A DNA stretch of 64,000 nucleotides from Pardosa pseudoannulata (Eukaryota > Arthropoda > Arachnida > Araneae > Lycosidae): contig JAGEOH010000219.1 of assembly GCA_032207245.1 (NCBI GenBank), forward strand, positions 1-64,000, given 5' to 3'. Positions 1-11,470 of the stretch are shown here, in pieces. The first letter of the stretch is position 1, and each line of letters begins with the position of its first letter. The notes under the pieces were generated by a model. The model worked only from the letters and a program-made list of their open reading frames with translations, searched no databases and had not been told where the DNA came from. The translations under genes were made by a program, and so were the position numbers.

Positions 1-263
1 AAATTACGGATGTACATTCATTCCAATTTCGAGGAGAGTACTGCACTTTCTCCATAATCCCTTTACGATAAAGTGGAATGCAAAGATTACTTTTACTTCA
101 TTAAAAAATATGTACGTTTCTAAAAAAAATCATTCTTTCCAAGGAAATAAGAGAAAATTTATCACTTCCTTGCTTTCATGGCTTTAACAAAACTTAAGTA
201 GTGTTTAAAGTGTTTAAGTATTCAAAGTAATGCTTTGTCCTCTTATCAACTTTTCACTATCTC

Positions 264-683
264 TGTTTGCGGTCCAACGATAGCACAATTATTTGTCCAT
301 TAAAAATTACACCAGTAATTAAAACGGAATAATAAGACAGTGAATTGTATGCTCTACTCTATAATTTTATTTTCTCGCACCTCAACGCCAAGCGTGGTTG
401 GATCTGGGGTAGAGACAGCAGCGCCACTTGTGGTCAGGCGGTTAACACACTATATACCGCCCGATTTGACATTTTTTTAAAGAAAAAACAAATTTCAACA
501 TACATCAAACAAGTTACAAATATTTCATGTCACTTGTTATAATATTCGGGAAAACATTATACATAAGGAATTATCAATAATAAGAAGACTCTTAAACAAT
601 TAAAGTTTCTTCAAAATAAGACACTACAGTTCTAATTCAATACAGATAAATTGTTACACAAACACATAAAACAATCATAATTC
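264..683 (-). mobile_element. Probable BEL/Pao 3' LTR
   Basis: This segment lies immediately downstream of the Pao pol stop on the minus strand and interrupts copy A of the tandem array at about 264. On the minus strand it includes a relatively GC-rich stretch (about 383-460) and then an AATAAA-type polyadenylation signal (plus-strand ttttatt at 365-371), as expected for an LTR. I could not fix the exact LTR ends, since no second LTR is present for comparison. The call is therefore inference from position and composition. Confidence 0.5.
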
Positions 684-1060
684 AACTAGACTCAAAAGGT
701 AATTTGACAGTTTTATTAACAGGTCGTTTATAGATACCTTTACTTCTTTTTAATGTAACCATTCTAGGTATGTTATTCTTTCTGGGATGAACCTTAACTA
801 TTTTGGCTAAATTCCAGTTCAATAATTTGGAATTCTCATCCATTTAACGAGAACTTTTTCATTTTCCTGAAATTTGGCTTCTCCTTTATATTAATTAAAT
901 CGTGGTTGAAGACGATTTAAATAGCCCGAGGACCATTTATTCCAAAATGTTTGAGACAATTTTTGTACTAATTCCCATCTACGGAGCTTGTTCACTGGCA
1001 TTTCCTTAAAAACTGGCTCAGATAAGGATATCAAGGATGAACCAACTAATAATCCCTTTC
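684..1060 (-). pseudogene. BEL/Pao integrase C-terminal end (DUF5641-like), truncated
   Basis: Reading the minus strand from 1060, the peptide contains LSEPVFKEMPVNKLRRWELV and then FWNKWSSGYLNRLQ. This is the hallmark C-terminal segment of BEL/Pao pol, downstream of the integrase core. After a stop and frameshifts it continues as ENEKVLVKW, VHPRKNN and finally GIYKRPVNKTVKLP, ending in a stop near 684-689. This matches the family's usual carboxy terminus. Everything upstream (gag to the integrase core) is missing: at about 1054 the sequence returns abruptly to the surrounding tandem-array unit. The protein is non-functional. Family assignment is confident from the motif order; whether it belongs to the same subfamily as the Pao remnant at 49.3 kb cannot be judged. 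Confidence 0.8.
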
Positions 1061-1754
1061 TCCATAATCCCTTTACGATAAAGTGGAATGCAAAGTTTCT
1101 TTTTACTTCATTAAATAAATATGTACGTTTATAAAAAAAAAAAATCATTCTTTCTAAGGAAATAAGAGAAAATTTTTCACTTCCTTATTTTTCATGGCTT
1201 TAACAAAACTTAAGTAGCGTTTAAAGCTTCCAGAAAGTTATTATAGAAACGTCCATAGATCATTCAAAGTAATGCTTTTCCTCCTTTGAACTTTTACCTG
1301 TCTCCTTATAAAGGTATGTTAAACAAACTTCTAAACTTTTCTATAAATCTAAACTACTTGCTAAAACAAAATTGCTTTCATTATTAGGACAGGCTCTTTT
1401 CGTCACAGATTCTATAATGTGCATGACTGAGATATAAAAGGCTTTTAAACAATTTCAGTAATTTATTTTATTTTTTTACAGTCTAAATTTTATTAATTAG
1501 TGGAACAAAGATTTACTAGTTAATAATTTTAGACTCTGTAAATTTGTTAAAAGCCTGTATCAGTGTGAATTTATATAAATGAAGACTAAAACTTTTCATA
1601 CTGTGACTTATAGTCAGCTAAAAACACAATATTTAATTTGATAATCCTATTAAGATTAGTAAAAATAATAAGATTATTTTTATTCTGTCATGTGTAATAA
1701 TAAAATTATTTTTACCAGGCCGTTCTTCATTGTAAGGTAGTTGTTGGATTTCCT

Positions 1755-2100
1755 CGCCAAGCAGGTCATATTTCCAGTAAGTAAGCTAGCACGTTGTGAG
1801 AGGCAGCGGTTCATTCAGATAGTACAAATATTAAGATGCCAGTTACAGAAATGTAAAAAATAAAATACTAATAGAATAAAACTTTAATATTTAGATGAAG
1901 TAATTGATTTAAGAAATAGTATACAGTAGTAAAAAATGATTAAATGTGATTAAAAGCGATTAAAATAGGATTAAATAAGAGTACATATATTGAATACAAG
2001 ACTACAACATAGAAAACTATACATAGGAACGTAAATCGGATCCTGGAACACTATCAATAAAATTTTACAGAACTGAGTGGGAGGAGCCTCAGCTATCTCA
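1755..2100 (+). repeat. Interspersed repeat, also at 17280-17520 and 18465-18545
   Basis: The stretch from a ccagtaag motif to aggagcctcag matches the two flanks of the Tc1 insertion at 17.5-18.5 kb. Shared landmarks are gatgccagttacag / gttgccagtaacag, the run of short aataaaat blocks, ggatcctgg(a/c)acac, and caataaaattttacag followed by g(g/t)gaggagcc. It contains no open frame and may be a non-autonomous element. Its ends are not defined. Confidence 0.6.
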
Positions 2101-2138
2101 TTAGTGAGACTAAATTACACTGACTTTTTACTTAATCA

Positions 2139-2216
2139 GCCACATAGGATGAATTGGCAACAGTACTTCCTGGGCCAAACCCTCTAGTACTCAGTTTGCT
2201 GACAACAGTAGTGCTT
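2139..2216 (+). repeat. Short dispersed repeat with agagggcttggcccagga core (minus sense)
   Basis: This 78-bp segment is the reverse complement of 4065-4141 (about 85% identical by eye), so the two form a widely spaced inverted pair inside the tandem array. The core (agagggcttgg plus a cccagga-like block) recurs near 14632-14655, 25010-25050 and 42013-42045, so it is a small dispersed element or the end of a larger one. Confidence 0.6.
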
Positions 2217-3180
2217 CAAATGAATGAATATTTTTTACTTAATCAGTTTAATGTAAATGAAATATGAAGTTTTAAAATTCCAAAAAATTCTGATATATTT
2301 TTAACGAAAATATTATTCCAAATTATTTTGAGATTGAAGAAAAATTTTTGTAATACCGCATTTTTCGTTAGATTAAAAAAAATTGTTAAACAAAAATTCC
2401 AAGCATAAGGAGAAATAAAATTTTCTCCATCTTATTTATAAGAAATTCTTCGGTGGAAAATAGGAGATAATGTGAATACAATATGTCACTTCTTTATCTT
2501 TTATGCTATTAAGAAAACTTTAATGGAGTCCAAAACTTTTAGAAAGTTACTATAGTAACGTAGACGGACTATTCAAAGTCACTCTTTATTCTTGTAGCAA
2601 TGTTTCACCAGCTATTTCTTTTTTACAGGTAATATGAAAAGAAACTTTTTAGTAAAAGAAAATTGCTCTCATTGTAATGTATCTTTTCGTCAGAGATACA
2701 TTAATGTGCATGACTGAGGAATATTAAACTAATTTCTTACATTCTGAATTTTATTATGTAGTAGAAAAGAGATATAATAGTGAATAGTTTAAGACCTTAA
2801 AGGCAACACTGTAAATTTGTTTTAAATGGATATAAAGGAACACTAAGATTTTTTATACTGATCATTACAGTTAGCTAAAACAGAATTTTAACTTTACAAT
2901 CCTGTTTATAATATTTCTTTTTAAATAACAAAATTCGTTATACCAGTTCATTGTGAATGAAATTTGAAATTTTAAAATTCTAAAAAAATATCTGAATTTT
3001 TTAAAAATAAAATTGCTTCAAATTAATTTTTTCGTCAGAGATTCAAGAAAGATTTTTATAAGATCAGAGATAGATTTTTTGATAGATTTAAAACCTATTT
3101 TTTAAATAATTTTTACAGATACAAAGGAAAAAATTAAATTTACGACATTTCCCCCCCCCCTTTGAAATAGAAGTAATATG

Positions 3181-3260
3181 ATACTAACACCATGCACAAA
3201 TTTATTCTACTCCTGGCAGAGACTTGTTAAGACTTTTTCCATATTAAACCATACCTAGTA
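3181..3260 (+). repeat. Diverged solitary copy of the 81-bp unit
   Basis: The stretch from atactaacaccatgcac to aaaccatacctagta aligns along its whole length with the 81-bp unit tandemly repeated at 4675-5005, with roughly one mismatch in four. It occupies the equivalent position in the preceding higher-order unit, which suggests it is the unexpanded state of that unit. Confidence 0.6.
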
Positions 3261-4064
3261 TCAGCAAAAATTTGACCAGCTTAAAATGTTTCTTTCAAAT
3301 AATGCAGTGAAATTTACAACTTTAACATTGAACCAAATATCACACTAAAATTTTGAAATTAATGAAATACTTTCTGAAAATTTTTAGTTGACAAAATGAA
3401 ATAGAACGTTCTATTTACTTCAGTAAATAAACCTCTATGGTTTTTAGAAACATTCTTCGGAGGAAAATAGGAGATAACGGGGAAGAAATAAGCCACTTTC
3501 TTGAATTTTATGCTATTAAGAAAACTTTAACGGCGTCCAAAACTTTTAAAAAGTTACTACAGTAACGTTCATGAACTATTTAAACTAATTCTTTGTCCTC
3601 CCAGCAATTTTTCACTCGATTTTTCTTTCTACGGGTATTTTAACATGAATAGAAACTTTTCTGTAAAAGAAAATTGCTTTCATTGTTAGGTCTTTTCGTT
3701 AGAGATACAATATTGTGCACTGAATTAAAAACAAAACTGTAATTTCCTACATTCTGAGCTTTATTATTTAAGGAAACTAAGAATTATTAATTAATAGTTT
3801 TAGACTGTAAAGGCAAAATAGGGAATTTGTTAAAAACATGTATAGATGTGATATAAAGAAACACTAAAACTTTTTTATCTGATCATAACAGTAAACTGAA
3901 AAAGTAATTTTAATTTTATAATCGTATTTTGAATATTTCTAAAAAAAAAATTTTCATTTTACCACTTTAATATTAGTATTTAAATTTTTTAAAGTTCCTA
4001 AAAATGTAGTACTAAAAGTTCCTTATAATGTTAATGTCAACAAAATACTCAACTAGATTGAACC

Positions 4065-4141
4065 ACTACCACTGTCAGCAAACCCAGTACTAGAGGGCTT
4101 GGCACAGGGATAGTACTGTTTGCCAATTCATCCTATGTGGC
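4065..4141 (-). repeat. Inverted partner of the 2139-2216 repeat
   Basis: It carries tagagggcttgg and tgccaattcatcctatgtgg, the reverse complement of the copy at 2139-2216. It has no coding content. Confidence 0.6.
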
Positions 4142-4674
4142 TCCTATGTACTAAAAGTTCCTAAAAATGTAGAAAGGCATTGAACTACAAATAAAAGTCT
4201 AATTTACTACATTCAGAGTTTTATTATTAATAGAAGATATATAGAAATGAATAGTTTTAGGCTGCAAAGAAAAAACTATGAATTTGTTAAAATAATGTAT
4301 ATCTGTGAATATATATAAAGAAATACTAAAACTTTTTATCTGACAATTACAGTCAACGAAAAATACTTTTTTATTTTTATTATCCTATTTGGAATATTTC
4401 CAAAAAAGTAATATTCATTTGACTAGTTTATTGTAAATGAACTTTAAATTTTAAAAATTTACAGTATCTCACAGGAGAAACTAACAATGGGATATATTTT
4501 TTTAAAGATCATTTAGCACTTGAATTTCTTTGGTGTTAAGGAAAACACTTTTCATGATCTTGCAGCGGTTTTTCAGTATTTTTAAAAATGTATCATAAAC
4601 ACATTCTGCAGATACAAAAACATAAAATAAAATTTGTGTTTTCTCGTTTTTATTTGTTTACAAAAAAGAAAGAA

Positions 4675-5005
4675 CTTAATACTAATTCCATGTATAAATT
4701 TAGTCTATAAAAATGACAGAAGACTGTAAAGATCTTTTGGCTATAAACCGTACAGTGTGTTACTAATCCCATGTATAAATTTAGTCTACAAAAATGACAG
4801 AAGACTGTGAAGATCTTATGGCTATAAACCGTACCGTGTGTTACTAATTCCATGAATAAATTTACTCTACAAAAGTGACAGAAAACTGTAAAGATCTCTT
4901 GGCTATAAACCGTACCATGTGTTACTAATTCCATGTATAAATTTAGTGTACAAAAGTGACTGAAGACTGTAAAGATCTTTTGGCTATAAACCGTACCGTG
5001 TGTTA
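4675..5005. repeat. 81-bp tandem repeat, about four copies
   Basis: The gtgtgttactaat landmark recurs at 4755, 4836, 4917 and 4998, an exact 81-bp spacing. Each unit holds ccatgtataaatttagt, gacagaagactgt, aagatctt and ggctataaaccgtac. Because 81 is divisible by 3, the minus strand stays open across all units as a 126-residue frame made of a 27-residue repeat. I regard that frame as a by-product of the period and not as a gene: it has no homology I recognise and the solitary copy at 3181 is not open. Confidence 0.9.
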
Positions 5006-5569
5006 GCAAAAAGTACGAACGGTCTAACATAAGCTTCTTTTAAAATAAGCAGAAAAATTTATTAATTCAGCATTCATCAAACTTTCTAGCTCGAATTTTT
5101 ATGGCAATACTTTCTGCATGCTTGTTATACAACAAAAAAGTTAGAAAATTTCTGTTTTATTCAGAAAAATAAAAGTGTATGTAAAAGTTGTCACTTCCTT
5201 GTCTTTTATTCCTTTATTAAAACTTTATTGGCGTTCAAAACTTCCAGTGAGTTACTAAAGTAATGTACATGAAACATTCGAAAACATACTTTGTCGTCCT
5301 AGCAATTTTTCACCAGCTCTTTCTTTTTAGGGGTCGTTTAACCTCAAAAGAAAATTTCTGTAAAAGAGAATTGCTTTCATTGTTAAGACAGGCTCTTTTC
5401 GTGAGATATACAAGAAAGTGCATTGAATTAGAAATATCAGTCTTATTTCCTATATTCTGAAATTTAATATTTAAGGAAAAAGAAATATATTAGTTAATAG
5501 TTTTAGGCTATGAACTGTAAATTTGATAAAAAACATGTATAGCTGTGAATAGATGTGAAGAAACACTAA

Positions 5570-7290
5570 AACTTTTAACTGGCAGGACTACGAATATATT
5601 CTCGGCACCAAATTTTGCTTTCCACTCCATCGACTCCCCCGAGTCTGCAGAAGATGCGGTTTGTAAGTTCCGAGATTTTTTCATCTCTGCTTACGTCGAA
5701 GCTACGAAATCACACCTCAAGACCATTGATTATTATCGTCTTCCCTAGCACATCAGGCGGTTGATCAACGAAAGGAACGCTGTTAGGAGGGGCTGGTAGA
5801 ATTCGCGTATCCTAATCTCAAAGTTTCTCTCAATCGTTTGCAAGCCCTGGTCCGGATAGAGATTAGGACCTGCAATAGGGAGCGTTGGAACACTTATGTT
5901 CAGTCTTTAACCCTCTAAGCGGTTCGCAAGTACAATTCCGCCAAACCGATGATGACTTCAAAACGTACAATTTTCGACCTCCTCAAACGCTCCGAAAATA
6001 GATGTAATGTACATTTTTGCCAGTACCTTGGCCCTGGAAGTTTTGAGGTAGGAGGGTCAGGTCTATTTTTTAGGAACTGCACCACTCTTTCACTGACATT
6101 TCTTGAGGGATGCAACCCTACCCCCGGAGACACAAAGACGCTGATAGCTCTTCATGGCTTTGTAAATCTCTATTTCGAAGCATTTTGTTTGCGATAACAG
6201 ATTTATCTCTAATTGCACCCCTTAAATATCTTAGATGACTTTCGTAAAAAAATATAAATAAGTCTCCCAAAGAATATTTTTATTTGTACTTTTAGAATCC
6301 ATTATTTCTAATGGGATAATATTCAAGACTTGACGAGCTTTATGTGTATTAAAAATTAACAATCTGTAATATCTATTTATATATCAATATATAACCGGAA
6401 GTAAAGGGCAATAACGAGGTTGGGTTTTCCATATTCTATTCTAGTCGACAAAGGGTGAAGGTAAAAATCATAAAACTCTTTGGCTACTGACAGCGTGTTT
6501 TGGAGAACTTTTTTCTAGATGTGTTCCACTTGGAGGGTTAACGACGTCTGACAACAGCATTTGGAGGGCAGCCCCACGTCTTCGTAGGACACGTACATAC
6601 ATTCCGTCATTAAAGGACCCAAATCGGTGGATTATTTAAACACTGATAAGGCTGAGCTTTTAGCCGATAGTCTTAGAAGTCAGTTCACACCTAACTCAGA
6701 TATTTGAGATAACGATAATATGATTAATGTTAATTCACTTGTTGAACAGTTCTTAAATTTCTCTACTGACAACACCTACTTACCCTTCTGAAATTCTCAA
6801 CTACCTGAGGAAACTCTAAAAGCATAAGGCTCCTGGTGTTGATTTTATCTCCACTAATATGATTATGCATCTTCTAGCTAACTCTTTAATCTCCCCCACC
6901 TTTATTCTGAATAGTTTATTTAATTTAAATTATTTTCCTAACGTCTAGAAGAAAGCGGTGGTGGTACCCCTGCCCAAGCCGGGACTTGAACACACCGTCC
7001 CCTCTAATTTTCCTTCAATCAGTCTTTTGTCGATATTACAAAAGTCTATGAATATATCTTAGCTCAAAGCATGGATGAGTTCTGCAATATTCATAACATC
7101 ATTTGCCCAGAACAATTTGGCTTCTGTCGCAAGCACTCCACTCAACATCAACGCTGGATGGTTGCAGAGCTTTTTCATACTGCCAGTGTTGTTAAGTATG
7201 TCACTGAGGGGATATTTGTAGACATTTCGAAAGTATTCGATAAAATCTGGTTGGAAGGGCTCATTTGTAAGCCCATTAATTTAAATTAAA
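5570..7290 (+). pseudogene. Old jockey-like LINE ORF2: linker and N-terminal RT
   Basis: Around 5740-5900 the conceptual peptide reads HIRRLINERNAVRRGW, the basic linker found between the endonuclease and reverse transcriptase of jockey-clade LINEs. After many stops, the RT N-terminal part follows. 6900-7030 encodes a KKAVVVPLPKPG-like block, and 7071-7287 reads IICPEQFGFCRKHSTQHQ, then IFVDISKVFDKIW (RT motif A, whose first Asp is in FVDISKVFD). The YxDD motif is absent because the copy stops near 7290. Numerous frameshifts and stops show a very old, inactive copy. It encodes no functional protein. Confidence 0.75.
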
Positions 7291-8373
7291 GAGAAACTAA
7301 ATTAGTAAATTCTAGGACTGGATAGTGTTAAAAAAGCATTAATGTAGTATAAACATAACCAATCTTTCACACTCATGATCAATAGTAATCTGTATAAAAT
7401 TTATGTAGGGTTATACCTGTATTTTATCTTTATGTCAATGCGTCGTTATTTACCCTACTTCTATGTGAAGTGGATTATCCCAACTCGACTGCAGCGTCAC
7501 ACCTTGCATGGTACTGCGCATGAGTGGTTACTCTGTAGTGTAGTATTTGGAATGTTCCTAATGTGTTGTTGTAAGTGATCGTTTAATTATGTTGTCTATT
7601 CTACTGTGCAATTCTTTCACATCACTTTGCTACTAAGCCCAATAATTTTCGGTATTCATTTTAATCTAAAATATAACTTTAATCAGTCGTCACTTGACTA
7701 GTAAATTATGTTATTAGTGTATGCTATATTATTAGTGTATTATATGGATACGATAGTTAAAACATGAAAAGTATTTGGAATGCATGAATTTACTGTTTTT
7801 GCACAAGGGAAACACCATAATTTAGAAGCATTTCCAAAGCATTGAAGAAAAATTCCCTGACGTGTGATTCAGTTAAAAGAGATTCAGGAAAAGAAATTCC
7901 CCTTCACCTTGAAAAATAACTCCTTGGTAGTAAAAAGTTTATCGCCTCTTACAGCTTTGTGGTTAAAATGCTCTTCGGTGGCAAAAAATTTTTTATTTTT
8001 TATGAAAAATATTAAGCATATATAAAATATATATCCAATGACGATAAATAACAGATAGTGCTATTAAATATTTTATATGCTGTCTCTTAAATCATTCTTT
8101 ACGCCGCAAGCGAAGCTTTGCGTTTGTATGTAAAGCACGTTACAGCTATGACTGATATATTTCCATCATAAAATGCTATTGATTAAAAAAAAATAGAATA
8201 TAAAGTTAGAATATATGAAGTAAATAAGATATTGCTAATTTTTTTGCGATATTAAACAATTATTTTGGCCATTTATCTTAGAAATCTGCTAATTTAACAT
8301 CAACAGCATTTAATCAAAATTTTAAAATTATAAAATATTTATTAAGTAAATTCAGTTTAAAAAAAAAAAAAAA

Positions 8374-8407
<34 letters not shown>

Positions 8408-8920
8408 TTTAGTCTAGTCCCCACATTAGCTTTTTGAAATTTCAATCTACAAAAATTTTATAATCTTGCAAAGTTTTATGAATTTCTAATTCTGAATTCA
8501 TTTTAGAATTTCGACTACGGCGATACTGTAACTAGAGGATTACGGCAGTTCTGGTTAAAGAAATGTAGCTTTTTTGTGTTTGTTTTCTTTAAAACTCTTA
8601 AAAAATAAAAATATATATATAGATTTTATATAAGATATAACAAAAACGTTTAAAAATATTTAAAATGTAATAACGTATATAAAAAGTATTTAAAATGGCT
8701 GTTACATTCCAATGTTCATACCCTCTTGTCATGTTCGGTGTAACAATTTCCCATTGGTCGGTATTCTCCTTTCTTATTGGCAAATAACAGACGAGATAAC
8801 AGAATCCTGCGATAGGCAACATCTTCAATTTATCAAAACTAATCCTTCTAGCTGGAGTCTACGAAGTTAAGAGATATTTTCGGCCTCTAAAAATGTCATG
8901 TTTTATCTATAACGAAACCC
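7291..8920. other. Intergenic, no feature recognised apart from poly(A)
   Basis: AT-rich sequence without a credible frame. It contains a long A-rich tract at about 8360-8405 (A runs broken by one C), possibly the tail of an old retroinsertion, and a small TA run near 8609. Short open frames at 7375-7578 and 8598-8828 have no recognisable homology and low-complexity composition. Confidence 0.6.
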
Positions 8921-9700
8921 TTTTCTCTCTAGTTTTTGTGTCATGAACTGACTAATCCACCCTTATCTTTCCTTTTTCCTATTTATTTGTTAATTTTCTA
9001 GCTAGTTGCAATTCATACTCACTGACAGAATCTCGGGAATGAAAAACTATGCCCACAAATTCCTGTTAACCCAATTACAAAAGGTACTGAAGGAATAAAT
9101 TTCCTAATCACTACTTGAAATGGAAGCATCGGAAGGCGTACTATGATACCTTTCGTCAGAAGGATGTGGAGAAACGGAATTTTCTAGGGTAAGGATATTT
9201 AACCTCTCCCCTCCTTTAAGGACCTTTGAAATTATCGTTTTGTTGCAGGAACCTTTTATTCGAAGAATAAGAAAAGTAGAATATCAAAGCTTTATCTTAC
9301 TTATTTTACAAAATTATTATTGCATTTTATTTCTTTATACCCAAAGGCACGCTATGACAAAATAATTCGTTCGTGACTGTAACACACAATGTGGGTTAGC
9401 AGATTTAATATTTTGGTTTGGTTTGATTTGGTAGTATGGTATATAATCTAAAACACGAGAGATTAGGCTTAACACCAGATAATTCTGAGGCACATTTTTG
9501 TTTTATATTATTTCTGTTAACTTTTACTGTTTTAATTTGCTCTATATAAGTTACCTCCAGGATCATGCTTTAATACATTTAATTTGGTCCTTTTTATATG
9601 TTTATTATTTATAAACTCTGCTACATACAATATAAAAAGATGTTGATCATAAATCACTTAATGAACCAACTAATACAGTTCAAATATGACAAAGATACAG
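8920..9700 (+). repeat. Long interspersed repeat, copy 1
   Basis: It begins with gaaacccttttctctctag and ttttgtgtcatgaactgac, and is repeated in direct orientation at 9705-10690 and 16024-16750. All copies share gttactgacagaaactcagg-like, ggtactgaaggaataca, tcagaaggat...gagaaacgg and ttcgtgactgtaacacac landmarks. No open frame is conserved between copies, so the short frames here are shadows. The first part (ctctctagttttgtg, atgaactcacgaatccac) is shared with 19930-20110, 31890-32125 and 37080-37310. Confidence 0.75.
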
Positions 9701-10037
9701 TTTTTGAGAAACCCTCTCCTCTCTAGTTTTTGAGTCATGAACTCACGAATCCACCCTTGTTTTTACTCTTTCCTATTTATTTGTTTATTTTCTCGCTAAC
9801 TGCAATTCATGGTTACTGACAGAAACTCAGGAATGAAGAGCCACGCCTTCAAATTCCTGTTAATCCATGTACAGAAGGTACTGAAGGAATACATTTCCTG
9901 ATCAGTATTTGAAATGGAAGTATCGAAAGAGTAAGGCATACTGTGATACCTTTCATCAGAAGGATTGGGAGAAACGGAATTTTCTAGGGTAAACATATTT
10001 AACTTTCTTTCTCCCTTGAGGAACACTTTCAACTTAT

Positions 10038-10095
10038 TAGCCCTTGTGTTGCAAAAAGTAGACGTTAGCGCTCTAAAACCAAACCAAAACCAATC
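10038..10095 (+). mobile_element. SINE 3'-tail insertion with 12-bp target duplication
   Basis: The insert consists of the 3' end of the SINE family seen at 24138-24310 (ccttgtgttgcaaaaagtag, then a gcgctctaaaaccaaacc tail). It is bounded by ctttcaacttat at 10026-10037 and again at 10096-10107. Copy 3 of the host repeat (about 16270-16285) has the uninterrupted site in diverged form. This is a 5'-truncated retroposition event. Confidence 0.75.
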
Positions 10096-10149
10096 CTTTC
10101 AACTTATCGTTTTATTACAGGAACTTTTTATTCGAAGAATAGGAAAAGT

Positions 10150-10284
10150 GTATTCGTACCCCGACCCGGCGTGTAGCCATATGGTAATAAACTGATGACG
10201 GTCGCCACGACGCAACCACAACACCACAGGGTGCTGCTGACCTACAAGAGGCTGCGTCATGGCTCGAAATTAATGTGAACGACC
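10150..10284. mobile_element. 135-bp GC-rich insertion with 11-bp target duplication
   Basis: It is flanked by ataggaaaagt at 10139-10149 and 10285-10295, and is absent from the equivalent site of copy 3 (about 16315-16330, aggaaaggcagaatatc). The insert is GC-richer than its surroundings. I do not recognise its family. On the minus strand the 3' part (gggtcggggtacgaat) loosely resembles a pol III B box, so a SINE is possible but unproven. There is no poly(A). Confidence 0.65.
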
Positions 10285-10743
10285 ATAGGAAAAGTAGAAT
10301 ATCAAAGCTTTCTGTCACCCAATTTACAAAATTGTTATTGCATTTTATTTTATTACAACATACCCAATTGTACGCTTGTACAAAATAACTCGTTCGTGAC
10401 TGTAACACACAAAGTGTGGTTAGTAGTTTTAATATTTTGTTTGTTAGTATGGTATATATGCCACGAGAGGTTTGGTTTAATGCGAGATACATCACAGCCA
10501 CGTCTTTGTTTTATATTATTTCTGTTAATTTGTATTGTTTCTATTCCTTCCATATAAGTTAAATTTAGAACGAAGCTCTAATATATTAAATTTTCTTTCT
10601 TTTTATTTATCTCTTTATTATTACAAACTCTGCTACATACGATATAAAATGTTGTTGATAATAAATCACATAATGAACTAATTAATACAGTTCATATATG
10701 ACAAAGATACAGTTTTTGAGAAAAAATTACTGTAAATTAAGAT

Positions 10744-11120
10744 AAATGTAACAAAGAGTAAAGTATTTAATTGTATTCAAATTTGATTCTTAATTTAAGA
10801 TCAGTTTTCAGTTATACAATATTTCTCCTGTATATTAAAAAAACATTTATTCTAACTTTATATTATATTGCATAACAAAGAATAAAGTATATAATTGTAC
10901 TCTAATTTGATTCTTAATTTAAGATCAGTTTTCAGTTATACAATATTTTTGCTGTATATTAAAAAAATATTTATTCTAACTTTATGTTATATTGCATAAC
11001 GAAGAATAAAGTATATAATTGTACTTTAATTTGATTCTTAATTTAAGATCAGTTTTCAGATATACAATATTTTTGCTGTATATTAAAAAAATATTTATTT
11101 TAACTTTATATTATAATGCA
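10744..11120. repeat. 125-bp tandem repeat, about three copies
   Basis: The landmark gattcttaatttaagatcag occurs at 10784, 10909 and 11033. Units also share agtatataattgtac and tgtatattaaaaaaa. The orthologous position in the 16.0-17.3 kb copy carries one unit only (about 16755-16880). Confidence 0.85.
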
Positions 11121-11470
11121 TTTTATGCAGTAGTATTGTATAAATTTGCTTTGCAATTAGCACACTTTTTGAGTTTATTTATTATATTCTACATATTTCC
11201 TTACTTTTCTTCTACAGTATTTGATGGTTGTAACCTTTTTTCAATTCTGTCTATAAATATAATGTTATAAATTATTTCAATGTCTTAATTTATCAAATCA
11301 AAAAGCTCTAAGTTATGAATATTAACGGTCGCTTGTATGTTTAGGATTCAGAGTAGACGTATAAGGAGACCTGGCCCTTAGAGCTAGTAGCTCTATATTC
11401 TCTGTGTGCATTTAAATGTGAGGCAATATTAAAAATGCTGCTCATCTCCTACTTAAAGTAATTTTCAGAG

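Larger units (their letters stand above)
1..5570. repeat. Degenerate higher-order tandem array (units 1.0-1.7 kb)
   Basis: Five diverged copies of one block occur in the same orientation, anchored at about 158, 1175, 2484, 3489 and 5190. Each starts with a tcactt(c/t)ctt motif and runs through an aaaactttaa...gttactatagtaac core to a cactttgtcctc-like stretch. After the anchor most copies share a second block (an aaaattgctttcattgtta motif, then a ttaatagttttagactgtaaag motif). Spacing is about 1.0, 1.3, 1.0 and 1.7 kb. The differences are explained in part by inserted elements (Pao end at 264-1054, short repeats near 2140 and 4070, an 81-bp array at 4675). The first two copies are about 90% alike by eye over 60-200 versus 1065-1220; the others are older. 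No coding potential was seen in the unit. Confidence 0.75.
9705..11470 (+). repeat. Long interspersed repeat, copy 2, with nested insertions
   Basis: A second copy directly downstream of copy 1, longest of the three. It extends through a 125-bp tandem repeat (10744-11120) to the tgctgctcatctcctac and gcacctgctccggttcgaca block near 11440-11490, which copy 3 also has (17230-17280). Compared with copy 3 it contains two clean insertions (10038-10095 and 10150-10284), each flanked by direct repeats. No coding function was seen. Confidence 0.75.

Noticed and set aside
345..542. 65-residue plus-strand frame near the left edge
   Set aside because: It lies antisense to the probable Pao LTR and has no recognisable homology.
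4650..5030. 126-residue minus-strand frame with a 27-residue internal repeat, as a possible repeat protein gene
   Set aside because: The 81-bp tandem period is a multiple of three, so one open unit keeps all units open. The solitary homologous unit at 3181 is not open and no start or promoter context is evident.
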